From positions 1 through 64,000 of the forward strand of contig PGZC01000008.1 in NCBI GenBank assembly GCA_002839995.1: a DNA stretch of 64,000 nt. Direction: 5' to 3'. The stretch comes from Gammaproteobacteria bacterium HGW-Gammaproteobacteria-4. Lineage in GTDB: Bacteria; Pseudomonadota; Gammaproteobacteria; Xanthomonadales; Xanthomonadaceae. Below the pieces are notes generated by a model. That model saw nothing but the letters and a program-made list of their open reading frames with translations, did no database searches and was not told the DNA's origin. The first letter of the stretch is position 1. The number at the start of each line of letters is the position of its first letter. Positions 55,649-63,172 of this stretch are shown here, in pieces. A program made the translations under genes and the position numbers.

Positions 55649-56500
55649 TCAGACTGGCGCCGACGCCGCAAGTTCAGCGCCGCGCCGGGTCGCGGCGTCG
55701 ATGGCGCGCTCGATCATTCCGGCGAAGCCCTCACGTTGCAATTGCTCGATCGCGGCATGGGTGGTACCGCCTGGCGACGTGACCCGCTGACGCAACGTGC
55801 TGGCGGGTTCGTCGGTTTCCAGCAGCATTCGCGCCGCGCCCAGCAGGGTTTGGTTCACCAGGGCGCGCGCGGCCTCGGCGGACAGACCCTGGGCCTGTGC
55901 TGCCGCCTGCCAAGCCTCGGCAAGCAAAAACACATACGCCGGGCCGCTGCCCGATACGGCGGTCACCACGTCCATCAACGCTTCATCGCCTATCGGCACG
56001 CTGATACCGACGGCTGCCATCAACGCCATCACCTGCGCATGGGCTGCGTTGCCGACAGCGGCATTGGCGAAAACGCCGGTGGCACCGGCGCCCAATAACG
56101 CAGGCGTGTTGGGCATGCAGCGCACGATCGCCTGACCGCCGCCGAGACAGGCGTCGATCTGTGCGCTGGTGATGCCGGCTGCAATCGAGACAATGGTCGG
56201 GTGCTGCGCTTGCGCCAGTTCGCGCAGGCTGGCACAGACTGCGGCCATCACCTGCGGTTTGACCGCAAGCACCCAGATCGCGGCGCCATCGGCCGCTACC
56301 GCGTTGTCGGCATCGACACGGATGCCGAAGTCGTGCGCCAGCGCCGCGCGCGATTCGCCGTTGGGGTCGGCGGCGCGAATCGATGTGGCCGCTCTGCCGC
56401 GTGCGATAAGGCCGCCGATCAGGCTGCGCGCCATGTTGCCGCCGCCGATGAAGGCGATGGCGGGGTCGTGGCGGGCTGGGGTGGTTTCGCGTTCGCTCAT
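55649..56500 (-). CDS. proC: Pyrroline-5-carboxylate reductase
   Basis: Reduces pyrroline-5-carboxylate to proline with NAD(P)H. The 283 residues show the Rossmann loop IAFIGGGNMARSLIGGL near 15-31, VLAVKPQVMAAV, IVRCMPNTPALLGAGATGVFAN and the C-terminal dimer segment VSGSGPAYVFLLAEAW with VTSPGGTTHAAIEQL. ATG at 56500 gives the expected length. It is downstream of yggS on the same strand, separated by a repeat-filled 286-nt gap; in many genomes the two genes are adjacent. Confidence 0.94.
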   Translation of the reverse strand: MSERETTPARHDPAIAFIGGGNMARSLIGGLIARGRAATSIRAADPNGESRAALAHDFGIRVDADNAVAADGAAIWVLAVKPQVMAAVCASLRELAQAQHPTIVSIAAGITSAQIDACLGGGQAIVRCMPNTPALLGAGATGVFANAAVGNAAHAQVMALMAAVGISVPIGDEALMDVVTAVSGSGPAYVFLLAEAWQAAAQAQGLSAEAARALVNQTLLGAARMLLETDEPASTLRQRVTSPGGTTHAAIEQLQREGFAGMIERAIDAATRRGAELAASAPV

Positions 56501-56610
56501 GAGCAGCTCTCGGTGGTTGCATGGTGCGGGTTCGATACGCGCACGATAGCAAGAGTCGTGATGGATGCGCGGCATTCACGCTCGTGAGAGCCTTCGCCGG
56601 ATCCAGAGTG

Positions 56611-56781
56611 GAAAAAGCAGGTGTCCGCAAAGGACGCCAAGTGCGCAAAGGAAAGCACGAAGCCGAGCCGGTAGAAGGATGGGTAGAGCGCTGCGAAACC
56701 CGGCAGTCGCCAACCCAACGTTGTTATTTGCGCCTTTTGCGTTCTTTGCGGACTCAATGTGTTTTACGCTTCTCCCCGGCC
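56611..56781. repeat. Composite repeat between proC and yggS
   Basis: The gap has no gene. GTGTCCGCAAAGGACGCCAA (56621-56640) and neighbouring GCGCAAAGGAAAG face the inverse-type arm TTTGCGCCTTTTGCGTTCTT and TGCGGACTC (about 56727-56754), followed by TTTTACGCTTCTCCCC. The GAGTCCC outer arms seen in the other elements are missing or decayed. Confidence 0.65.
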
Positions 56782-56786
56782 CCAAG

Positions 56787-57467
56787 CTATTCGCGTGGCC
56801 CGAACAGCGCAGTGCCTATGCGCACCAGGGTGGCACCGTGGGCGATCGCCTGTTCAAAATCGGCGCTCATACCCATCGACAGGGTATCCACCGTGGCGTA
56901 CGCGCTGCGCAATCGGGCAAATGCCTGCTGCATGCGCGCAAAGCTGCTCGCTCGGTGTTGCCGGTCATGCTCGGGGTCCGGTATCGCCATCAGCCCGCGC
57001 AGGCACAGGCGGTCATGGTGCGCAATACGCGCTGCCAGTTCTTCGATCTGTTCGGGTTGGCAGCCCGATTTGCTGCCTTCGGCGTCGATGTTGACCTGGA
57101 TGAGCACGTTCAAGGGCGCACGGGTATCGGGTCGATGGCGGGCCAGTGCCTCGATCACGCCGGGACGATCGACGCTTTGCACCCAGTCGAACTGTTGCGC
57201 CGCTTCGCGCGCCTTGTTGCTCTGCAAATGGCCGATCAAATGCCATTCGAGCGGCAGCTCGCGCAACGCATCCTGCTTGGCGCCGGCTTCCTGTACGTAG
57301 TTTTCGCCAAACGCGCGTTGCCCGGCTGCGGCGAGCGCACGTATCACGTCCGCGCTCTGTGTTTTGGACACCGCCAGCAGACTGACACGATCCGTTCTTC
57401 CGGCGTTGCGTGCAGCGGTTTCGATGCGCTGCAGCAGCGTGTTCAGTCGGTGTTCCGGGCTGGGCAT
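56787..57467 (-). CDS. yggS: PLP homeostasis protein (YggS/PLPBP family)
   Basis: A 226-residue PLP-binding TIM-barrel protein without known catalytic activity that keeps B6 vitamers and amino-acid pools in balance. The PLP lysine is in SLLAVSKTQSADVIRAL near residue 35. GENYVQEAGAK, WHLIGHLQSNK, QVNIDAEGSKSGC and LSMGMSADFEQAIAHGATLVRIGTALFGPR (core LSMGMS-D---AI--G-T-VRIG) are all family marks. It is divergent from pilT with an 81-nt gap holding a likely promoter. Confidence 0.94.
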   Translation of the reverse strand: MPSPEHRLNTLLQRIETAARNAGRTDRVSLLAVSKTQSADVIRALAAAGQRAFGENYVQEAGAKQDALRELPLEWHLIGHLQSNKAREAAQQFDWVQSVDRPGVIEALARHRPDTRAPLNVLIQVNIDAEGSKSGCQPEQIEELAARIAHHDRLCLRGLMAIPDPEHDRQHRASSFARMQQAFARLRSAYATVDTLSMGMSADFEQAIAHGATLVRIGTALFGPRE

Positions 57468-57476
57468 TGGGGCGGG

Positions 57477-57504
57477 TTTGACCTGCGCTGATTGCGGCTA
57501 TACT
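57477..57504 (+). promoter_or_regulatory. Likely sigma70 promoter for pilT
   Basis: TTTGAC (57477-57482) and TATACT (57499-57504) are separated by 16 nt, a good match to -35 and -10 boxes. The start codon GTG lies at 57549, with AAGGGAGA as ribosome binding site. The boxes lie in the 81-nt gap between the divergent yggS and pilT starts. Confidence 0.55.
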
Positions 57505-57548
57505 GCAACGAATGCAGCGCCCCGTGGTAGGGGCAAGGGAGATCGTGC

Positions 57549-58586
57549 GTGGATATTGCTGAATTGCTGGCGTTTTCGGTCAAGAACAAGGCCTCCGACC
57601 TGCATTTGTCCGCCGGTCTGCCGCCGATGATCCGCGTCGATGGCGACGTGCGCCGGATCAACATCCCCGCGCTTGATCACAAGCAGGTGCATGCGCTGGT
57701 GTACGACATCATGTCGGACAAGGCGCGCCGCGATTACGAGGAATTCCTGGAAGTCGATTTCTCGTTCGAAATTCCGGGGTTGGCACGCTTTCGCGTCAAC
57801 GCGTTCAACCAGAACCGTGGCGCCGGTGCGGTGTTTCGTACCATTCCCTCCGAGGTGCTTACCCTCGACGATCTCGCCGCGCCCAAGGTGTTTCGCGAAC
57901 TGATCGAGCAGCCGCAGGGCCTGATTCTGGTCACCGGGCCGACCGGTTCGGGCAAGTCGACGACGCTGGCGGCGATGGTCGATCACATCAACAAAAGCGA
58001 GTTCGGCCATATCCTGACGGTCGAGGACCCGATCGAGTTCGTGCATACCTCGCAAAAGTGCCTGATCAATCAGCGCGAGGTGCACCGCGACACCCATGGC
58101 TTCAACGAGGCCCTGCGCTCGGCCTTGCGCGAGGACCCCGATTACATCCTGGTCGGCGAGTTGCGCGATCTGGAAACCATCCGTCTGGCACTGACCGCCG
58201 CCGAAACCGGTCACCTGGTGTTCGGTACCCTGCACACCAGTTCGGCGGCCAAGACCATCGACCGCATCATCGACGTGTTCCCGGCCGGCGAAAAGCCGAT
58301 GGTGCGCTCGATGCTGTCCGAGTCGCTGCGCGCGGTGGTGTCGCAGTCGCTGCTCAAGAAAGTGGGCGGTGGCCGCGTCGCCGCGCACGAGATCATGGTC
58401 GGTGTGCCGGCGATCCGCAACCTGATCCGCGAAGACAAGGTGGCGCAGATGTATTCCGCGATTCAGACTGGTCAGCAGTACGGCATGCAGACGCTGGACC
58501 AGTGCCTGCAGGATATCGTCAAGCGCGGCCTGATCACCCGGCAGTCGGCGCGCGAGTATGCCAAGGACAAGCGGCTGTTCGATTGA
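57549..58586 (+). CDS. pilT: Type IV pilus retraction ATPase PilT
   Basis: A hexameric ATPase at the cell inner membrane that depolymerises type IV pili, powering twitching and DNA uptake. The 345 residues show ASDLHLSAGLPPMIRVDG in the N-domain, Walker A GPTGSGKSTT near 132-140, the Asp box and Walker B (EDPIEFVH; ILVGELRDLETI), the His box (TGHLVFGTLHT) and the retraction-specific AIRNLIRE motif near 289-296. GTG start gives the standard MDIAELLAF N-terminus. In Pseudomonas pilT is likewise divergent from yggS. Confidence 0.96.
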   Translation: MDIAELLAFSVKNKASDLHLSAGLPPMIRVDGDVRRINIPALDHKQVHALVYDIMSDKARRDYEEFLEVDFSFEIPGLARFRVNAFNQNRGAGAVFRTIPSEVLTLDDLAAPKVFRELIEQPQGLILVTGPTGSGKSTTLAAMVDHINKSEFGHILTVEDPIEFVHTSQKCLINQREVHRDTHGFNEALRSALREDPDYILVGELRDLETIRLALTAAETGHLVFGTLHTSSAAKTIDRIIDVFPAGEKPMVRSMLSESLRAVVSQSLLKKVGGGRVAAHEIMVGVPAIRNLIREDKVAQMYSAIQTGQQYGMQTLDQCLQDIVKRGLITRQSAREYAKDKRLFD

Positions 58587-58592
58587 TTCAAT

Positions 58593-58797
58593 CCGGGACT
58601 CGGGACTCGGAAAGGCCAGAGCAACAACGCAGAAGCAAAGAGCGGATGTCCGCAAAGGACGCGAAGGACGCAGAGAAAACAAATCGAGAGTGGGCTTTCC
58701 TTTGCGAACTTTGCGTGTTTTGCGGACCATTTGCTTTTTCCCGGTCCCGAGCCTCGGCTTCATAGAATCCCGAGTCCCGGCTTCATCGAGTCCCCAG
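58593..58797. repeat. Composite nested palindrome between pilT and pilU
   Basis: Starts 7 nt after the pilT stop. Outer left arm CCGGGACTCGGGACTCGG (58593-58610); right side holds CCGGTCCCGAG, CCCGAGTCCCGG and GAGTCCCC (58741-58797). Inner arms: GATGTCCGCAAAGGACGCG (58645-) against TTTGCGTGTTTTGCGGACC (about 58711-58729). Between them lies AAACAAATCGAGAGTGGGCT. The copy at 47564-47746 is nearly the same over its length, while pilT-pilU spacing in other genomes is usually short. Confidence 0.88.
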
Positions 58798-58822
58798 CCC
58801 CACCCCCGCGGGAGATAACGCC

Positions 58823-59953
58823 ATGAGCAGCATCGACTTCACCTCCTATCTGAAATTGATGGCGCACAAGAAGGCGTCGGATCTGTTCGTCACCGCCGGG
58901 GTGCCGCCGTCAATGAAGGTCAACGGCAAGATTGCGCCGATCACGCAAAGCGCGCTGACCCCGCAGCAAAGCCGCGATCTGGTGTTGAACGTGATGACGC
59001 CGGCACAGCGCGAGGAGTTCGAGAAAACGCACGAATGCAACTTTGCCATCGGCGTCTCGGGTGTCGGCCGTTTTCGCGTCAGCTGCTTCTATCAACGCAA
59101 TCAGGTCGGCATGGTGTTGCGCCGGATCGAGTCGCGCATTCCCACCATCGACGAGCTCAACCTGCCGCCGGTGCTCAAGACGCTGGCAATGACCAAGCGC
59201 GGCATCATCCTGTTCGTCGGCGCTACCGGTACCGGCAAGTCCACGTCTCTGGCAGCCTTGATCGGCTATCGCAACCAGAACTCGTCGGGCCACATCATCA
59301 CCATCGAGGATCCGATCGAGTTCGTGCACAAACACGAAGGCTGCATCATCACCCAACGTGAAGTCGGCATCGATACCGACAGTTGGGAGGCCGCACTGAA
59401 AAACACCCTGCGCCAGGCGCCGGACGTAATCATGATCGGTGAAATTCGCACCCGTGAGGGTATGGATCATGCGGTGGCGTTCGCGGAAACCGGCCATCTG
59501 GTGCTGGCCACGTTGCACGCCAACAATTCCAATCAGGCGATGGATCGCATCATCAACTTCTTCACCGAAGATCGGCGCAACCAGTTGCTGATGGATCTGT
59601 CGCTGAACCTCAAGGGCGTGGTCGCGCAGCAATTGGTGCCGACACCGGATGGCAAATCGCGGCGGGTGGCGATGGAAATCCTGCTCGGTACGCCGCTGGT
59701 GCAGGATTACATCCGCGACGGCGAGATTCACAAGCTCAAGGAAGTGATGAAGGAGTCCACCAACCTGGGCATGAAGACCTTCGATCAAGCCCTGTTTGAA
59801 CTGTATTCGGCGGGCGAGATTTCCTACGAGGACGCGCTGCGCTACGCGGATAGCACCAACGAGGTGCGGCTGAAGATCAAGCTCAGCCAGGGTGGCGACG
59901 TGCATTCGCTGTCGCAGGGCATGGACGGAGTGGATCTGGTCGAGTCGAAATAG
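58823..59953 (+). CDS. pilU: Type IV pilus retraction ATPase PilU
   Basis: A PilT paralogue that supports retraction in a PilT-dependent way. The 376 residues include KKASDLFVTAGVPPSMKVNG, Walker A GATGTGKSTSLAALIGYRN near 132-150, EDPIEFVHKHEGCIITQREVGIDT, Walker B VIMIGEIRTREGMDHAV, and ETGHLVLATLHANNSNQAMDRIINFF. The AIRNLIRE motif of PilT is replaced by LLGTPLVQDYIRDGEIHKLKE, typical of PilU. A GGGAGA ribosome binding site precedes the ATG. Confidence 0.95.
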   Translation: MSSIDFTSYLKLMAHKKASDLFVTAGVPPSMKVNGKIAPITQSALTPQQSRDLVLNVMTPAQREEFEKTHECNFAIGVSGVGRFRVSCFYQRNQVGMVLRRIESRIPTIDELNLPPVLKTLAMTKRGIILFVGATGTGKSTSLAALIGYRNQNSSGHIITIEDPIEFVHKHEGCIITQREVGIDTDSWEAALKNTLRQAPDVIMIGEIRTREGMDHAVAFAETGHLVLATLHANNSNQAMDRIINFFTEDRRNQLLMDLSLNLKGVVAQQLVPTPDGKSRRVAMEILLGTPLVQDYIRDGEIHKLKEVMKESTNLGMKTFDQALFELYSAGEISYEDALRYADSTNEVRLKIKLSQGGDVHSLSQGMDGVDLVESK

Positions 59954-59973
59954 GCGCCACGGTCCGCCGGGGC

Positions 59974-59979
59974 TACAAT
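59974..59979 (+). promoter_or_regulatory. TACAAT -10-like hexamer 6 nt before algH
   Basis: TACAAT ends 6 nt before the algH ATG at 59986, and no Shine-Dalgarno sequence lies in between. The geometry matches tdk and gspL and suggests a leaderless transcript. No clear -35 box is seen. Confidence 0.4.
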
Positions 59980-59985
59980 GCGACC

Positions 59986-60564
59986 ATGAACACGTCCGTT
60001 GACCGATTGCCGGAATCGCTGATTGGCCACGTCCTGGTCGCCATGCCGGGCATGGACGATCCGCGCTTTGCGCGGGCCGTGGTGCTGCTGTGCCAGCACA
60101 ACGAAGACGGTGCGATGGGGCTGGTGGTCAATCGCCTGTCCGACTACCGATTGAGCGAGATTTTCGCGCAGATGCAGATCAGCGACGTGCATGCCGATTT
60201 TGCCGATCGGCCGGTACTTGCCGGTGGTCCGGTGCAGACCGATCGCGGCTTTGTGCTGCACGAGGGCGCAACGGATTGGGATTCGACCCTGCGCATCACC
60301 GACGCGCTGGCAGTAAGCACATCGCGCGATGTGCTGGAGAGGATTGCCGCCGGCACCGGCCCCACCCGGTTTCTGCTGATGCTCGGATTTTCGGGTTGGG
60401 GGCCGGGGCAATTGGAGTCCGAGCTGGCCGATAACGCGTGGCTCACGGTGCCCGCCGATAACGAACTGCTGTTCGATGTGCCGCTCGAGATGCGTTGGCA
60501 AGCCGCCACCTCCCGTCTGGGTGTCGATCCGGGTCAATTGGCCGGTTACGCCGGGCACGCTTGA
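59986..60564 (+). CDS. algH: YqgE/AlgH family protein
   Basis: A 192-residue UPF0301 protein. The family marks are LIGHVLVAMPGMDDPRFARAVVLLCQHNEDGAMGLVVNR near residues 10-48 (core MPGMDD-RF--AV---C-H---GAMG--VN), VLAGGPVQTDRGFVLH, LMLGFSGWGPGQLESELADNAWL and the closing FDVPLEMRW. AlgH was named for an effect on alginate genes in Pseudomonas; the biochemical role is uncertain. The stop overlaps the ruvX ATG by 1 nt. Confidence 0.93.
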   Translation: MNTSVDRLPESLIGHVLVAMPGMDDPRFARAVVLLCQHNEDGAMGLVVNRLSDYRLSEIFAQMQISDVHADFADRPVLAGGPVQTDRGFVLHEGATDWDSTLRITDALAVSTSRDVLERIAAGTGPTRFLLMLGFSGWGPGQLESELADNAWLTVPADNELLFDVPLEMRWQAATSRLGVDPGQLAGYAGHA

Positions 60565-61016
60565 TGCAGTCGGGTTGCGTGCTTGGTTTCGATGTCGGCA
60601 GCCGGCGCATCGGAGTGGCTGTGGGCAGCGCGTTGACCGGCGGTGCGCGGGAATTGGCGGTAGTGGATGTGCGCGACGGTGTGGTCGATTGGGCCCGCAT
60701 TGCGCAGTTGCTACGCGAATGGCGGCCGGCCAGTCTGCTGGTCGGCGATCCGCGGACGCTGGCAGGCGGCGATCAACCGGCACGCCAGGCGGCGCTGCGT
60801 TTTGCCGAAGAAGCAGCGCGACAATTCGCCGTGCCGGTGCATATGGTCGATGAGCGCCGCAGTTCGATCGAGGCCGCGGCCCGGTTTGCCAGCGCGCGTG
60901 CTGCCGGTGCACGTCGTCGGCGCGATGCGGCCATGCTCGATGCGATGGCGGCGGTGATCATCATCGAGCGCTGGTTGGACAACCCCGAACAGGCACACAC
61001 CGTGGAGATGCCATGA
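60564..61016 (+). CDS. ruvX: YqgF/RuvX Holliday junction resolvase-like protein
   Basis: A 150-residue RNase H-fold protein that in E. coli is needed for 16S rRNA 5'-end maturation. It shows LGFDVGSRRIGVAVG near residues 7-21 with the first catalytic Asp, LLVGDPRTL in place of the usual VGLPLNMDG, VHMVDERRSSIEA with the second acidic residue, and RRRDAAMLDAMAAVIIIERWL. It overlaps algH by 1 nt and pyrB by 4 nt. The altered VGDPRTLAGG loop is slightly unusual. Confidence 0.9.
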   Translation: MQSGCVLGFDVGSRRIGVAVGSALTGGARELAVVDVRDGVVDWARIAQLLREWRPASLLVGDPRTLAGGDQPARQAALRFAEEAARQFAVPVHMVDERRSSIEAAARFASARAAGARRRRDAAMLDAMAAVIIIERWLDNPEQAHTVEMP

Positions 61017-61963
61017 GTTATCCCTGGCTGCGCAGCGATGGGCGCCTGCGCCACCTGATCACACTGGACGGCATTCCGGTGGCAGTGCTGAATCGTTTGC
61101 TGGACGCGGCACAGGCCATGGCCGTTCATGCCCATGGTGGATTGAGTTTGCGCGAACGGCTGGCCGGTTCGACCCTGTGTACGCTGTTTTTCGAGCCGTC
61201 CACGCGCACTCGGTCCAGCTTCCAGTTGGCGGCAACGCGCATGGGCATGGATCTGCTCAATTTCGATGTGACCAATTCGTCGGTCGGCAAGGGCGAATCG
61301 GATCGCGACACCCTGGCCACCCTGCAAGCGATGGGAGTCGATGCATTTGCCGTTCGCCACAGCCGCGATGGCGCGGTTGCGGCGCTGGCGCAAGCGGCAT
61401 CGGCCACTACCGTGTTGATCAATGCCGGCGATGGTCGCAATGCCCATCCCAGCCAGGGTCTGCTCGACATGCTGACCCTGCGTCAGGCCAAGGGCAGCGA
61501 CTTTTCCGGCTTGCGTGTGGTGATTTGCGGCGACGTGCTGCACTCGCGGGTGGCGCGCTCGGACATCCACGCCTTGCGAGCGCTGGGCACCGGCGATATT
61601 CGCATCTGTGGGCCGGAAAACCTGCTGCCCGACGACGACGTGTTGGCGGGTTGCAGCGTGTATTCAAACTTCGACGATGCGCTCGACGGGGTCGATGCGG
61701 TGATCATGCTGCGCCTGCAACGCGAGCGCATGACCCAAGGGCTGGTATCCTCGCTGGAGGACTATTCCCGCGCATTCGGGCTCAGCCCGGAACGCCTGCG
61801 CCGCGCCGCGCCGGATGCGGTGGTGCTGCATCCAGGCCCGATCAACCGCGGTATCGAGATCGATCCGGCGGTGGCCGATGGCCCGCAGTCGCGGGTGCTG
61901 CAACAGGTGTCCAACGGCGTTGCCGTACGCATGGCAGTGTTGGCGGAGTTGCTTGGCCGGTGA
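61013..61963 (+). CDS. pyrB: Aspartate carbamoyltransferase catalytic subunit
   Basis: Joins carbamoyl phosphate and aspartate, the committed step of pyrimidine synthesis. The 316-residue subunit has the carbamoyl-phosphate motif FFEPSTRTRSSFQLAATRMG near 60-79, SSVGKGESDRDT with the mobile-loop Lys, NAHPSQGLLDMLTL near 143-156 and MLRLQRERM. No pyrI regulatory or pyrC-like gene follows, so it is presumably of the type without a linked regulator, or partners lie elsewhere. It overlaps ruvX by 4 nt. Confidence 0.95.
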   Translation: MSYPWLRSDGRLRHLITLDGIPVAVLNRLLDAAQAMAVHAHGGLSLRERLAGSTLCTLFFEPSTRTRSSFQLAATRMGMDLLNFDVTNSSVGKGESDRDTLATLQAMGVDAFAVRHSRDGAVAALAQAASATTVLINAGDGRNAHPSQGLLDMLTLRQAKGSDFSGLRVVICGDVLHSRVARSDIHALRALGTGDIRICGPENLLPDDDVLAGCSVYSNFDDALDGVDAVIMLRLQRERMTQGLVSSLEDYSRAFGLSPERLRRAAPDAVVLHPGPINRGIEIDPAVADGPQSRVLQQVSNGVAVRMAVLAELLGR

Positions 61964-61990
61964 TGGGTGGTGCAACACCGTGATATGACG

Positions 61991-62128
61991 GTTGCCCACA
62001 AGGTGAGCTATCTACAGGGTGGGCTACAGGGCCACGGCACGCCATGTTTTTGTAGGAGCTCACCCTGTGAGCGACCGTGATTTTCCAGCCGGGGCACGCG
62101 CTGGTCGCCCACAGGGTGGGCTCCTACA
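61991..62128. repeat. REP cluster between convergent pyrB and tonB
   Basis: Three REP-family units lie here: a diverged one at 61991-62016 (GTTGCCCACAAGGTGAGC...), an inverted variant at 62051-62074 (TGTAGGAGCTCACCCTGTG...) and a perfect direct unit at 62104-62128. The inverted and direct units can pair around a 29-nt loop. The block marks the junction where gene order differs from Pseudomonas. Confidence 0.85.
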
Positions 62129-62188
62129 GGGTGGATCACCGATTTGTTGTCGGTGCAACGGTATGACCGCTGGTGCGAGTCAGGCTTC

Positions 62189-62252
62189 TGTGGGAGCCGG
62201 CCTGCCGGCGAACAATGCCGCGAGAAGCTTCGCGCGCAGGCGCGCTCCCACG
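62189..62252. repeat. Second REP family: GTGGGAGC palindrome
   Basis: TGTGGGAGCCGGCCTGCCGG (62189-62208) and CGCGCAGGCGCGCTCCCACG (62233-62252) are inverted arms around 24 nt with an inner AAGCTT. This GTGGGAGCGCGCCTGC-type palindrome is a distinct family from the GTCGCCCACAGG one. It lies within the 341-nt gap before the tonB stop; no gene is present. Confidence 0.75.
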
Positions 62253-62304
62253 AAAGCGGTGAACGCCCCGGTGGGCGAACGTTCGGTTGGTGCGAGGCGT
62301 CCGC

Positions 62305-63168
62305 TTATTGCGCCTGCCCGCGGAAGCTGCCAGCCTCGAACTGCCAGGTGCGGGTAATGTGCAGCAGCTCGATGCGTTCGTTTGTTTCCGGCAGCGACGG
62401 AAACGGTTCCGCCAGTCGCACGATGCGCACCGCCGACTGATCGAGCAGCGCGATGCCGCTCGATTCCACGACTTCGATGGCGTGAACACTGCCGTCACGG
62501 CGCACCGAGACGGTCAGCACCAATCGCCCTTGCAAGCGTCGCTGCCGTGCCTGCTCGGGATAATTCAGGTTGCCGATTCGCTCGACCCGATTGACCCACG
62601 CGCGCATGTACGGCGCCCATGCGTATTCGCGGGTGCTGGCGGTGATGCGCTTTTCGTTCGGGCGGCGGGCGTAGGCGACGGTTTGTTGCTCCACTTCCGC
62701 GGCCAGCCGCGCCATTTCGAGCTGGCGCTCGATCCATTCCGGCCCCAGTGGCAATAACGGATTGCGTTCCGGAGGCGTGTCTTCCGGGCTGGGAAGCGCC
62801 AACTCGCTGTTGGTGGTGCTCAGCACCCGGTCGGTCGGCTGCGGCTGTGGTGCCGGAGCCTGTGCCTGCAATGGCTGACGCGCGACACCCGGTTGCTCGC
62901 GAACCACGTTGCCCAACTGCGGCTCGCGTGGTCGCTCGGCGATGTCCGCGTCGCCGCCGCCGCGTTGGCTGGCCTGGGCCAGAAAATCGGCACGATCCGG
63001 CGCTTTTTCGCTACGCGTTTCGGTCAGCATCACGTCCAGTGTGGGTTGCACCCCGGCCGGGTCTTCCCGACTGAACCCGATGCCGAGCAACACCACGCCG
63101 TGGGCGACGAGCGATAGTGCCAGAGTCGCGCTCAGGCGGTCGCCGGGACCGACCTGCTTGCGGATCAT
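62305..63168 (-). CDS. TonB-family energy transducer
   Basis: A 287-residue inner-membrane-anchored protein that would pass proton-motive energy to outer-membrane receptors. It has an N-terminal helix (ATLALSLVAHGVVLLGIGF, about 13-31; the S..AH pattern with His is typical of TonB), then a Pro/Gln-rich linker (QPLQAQAPAPQPQPTD). A complete C-terminal TonB domain follows: YPEQARQRRLQGRLVLTVSVRRDGSVHAIEVVESSG with PFP near the end. ATG at 63168 starts 5 nt after the gshB stop; an ATG 13 codons upstream would overlap gshB. It follows gshB, the gene order known from Pseudomonas. Confidence 0.88.
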   Translation of the reverse strand: MIRKQVGPGDRLSATLALSLVAHGVVLLGIGFSREDPAGVQPTLDVMLTETRSEKAPDRADFLAQASQRGGGDADIAERPREPQLGNVVREQPGVARQPLQAQAPAPQPQPTDRVLSTTNSELALPSPEDTPPERNPLLPLGPEWIERQLEMARLAAEVEQQTVAYARRPNEKRITASTREYAWAPYMRAWVNRVERIGNLNYPEQARQRRLQGRLVLTVSVRRDGSVHAIEVVESSGIALLDQSAVRIVRLAEPFPSLPETNERIELLHITRTWQFEAGSFRGQAQ

Positions 63169-63172
63169 GGCG

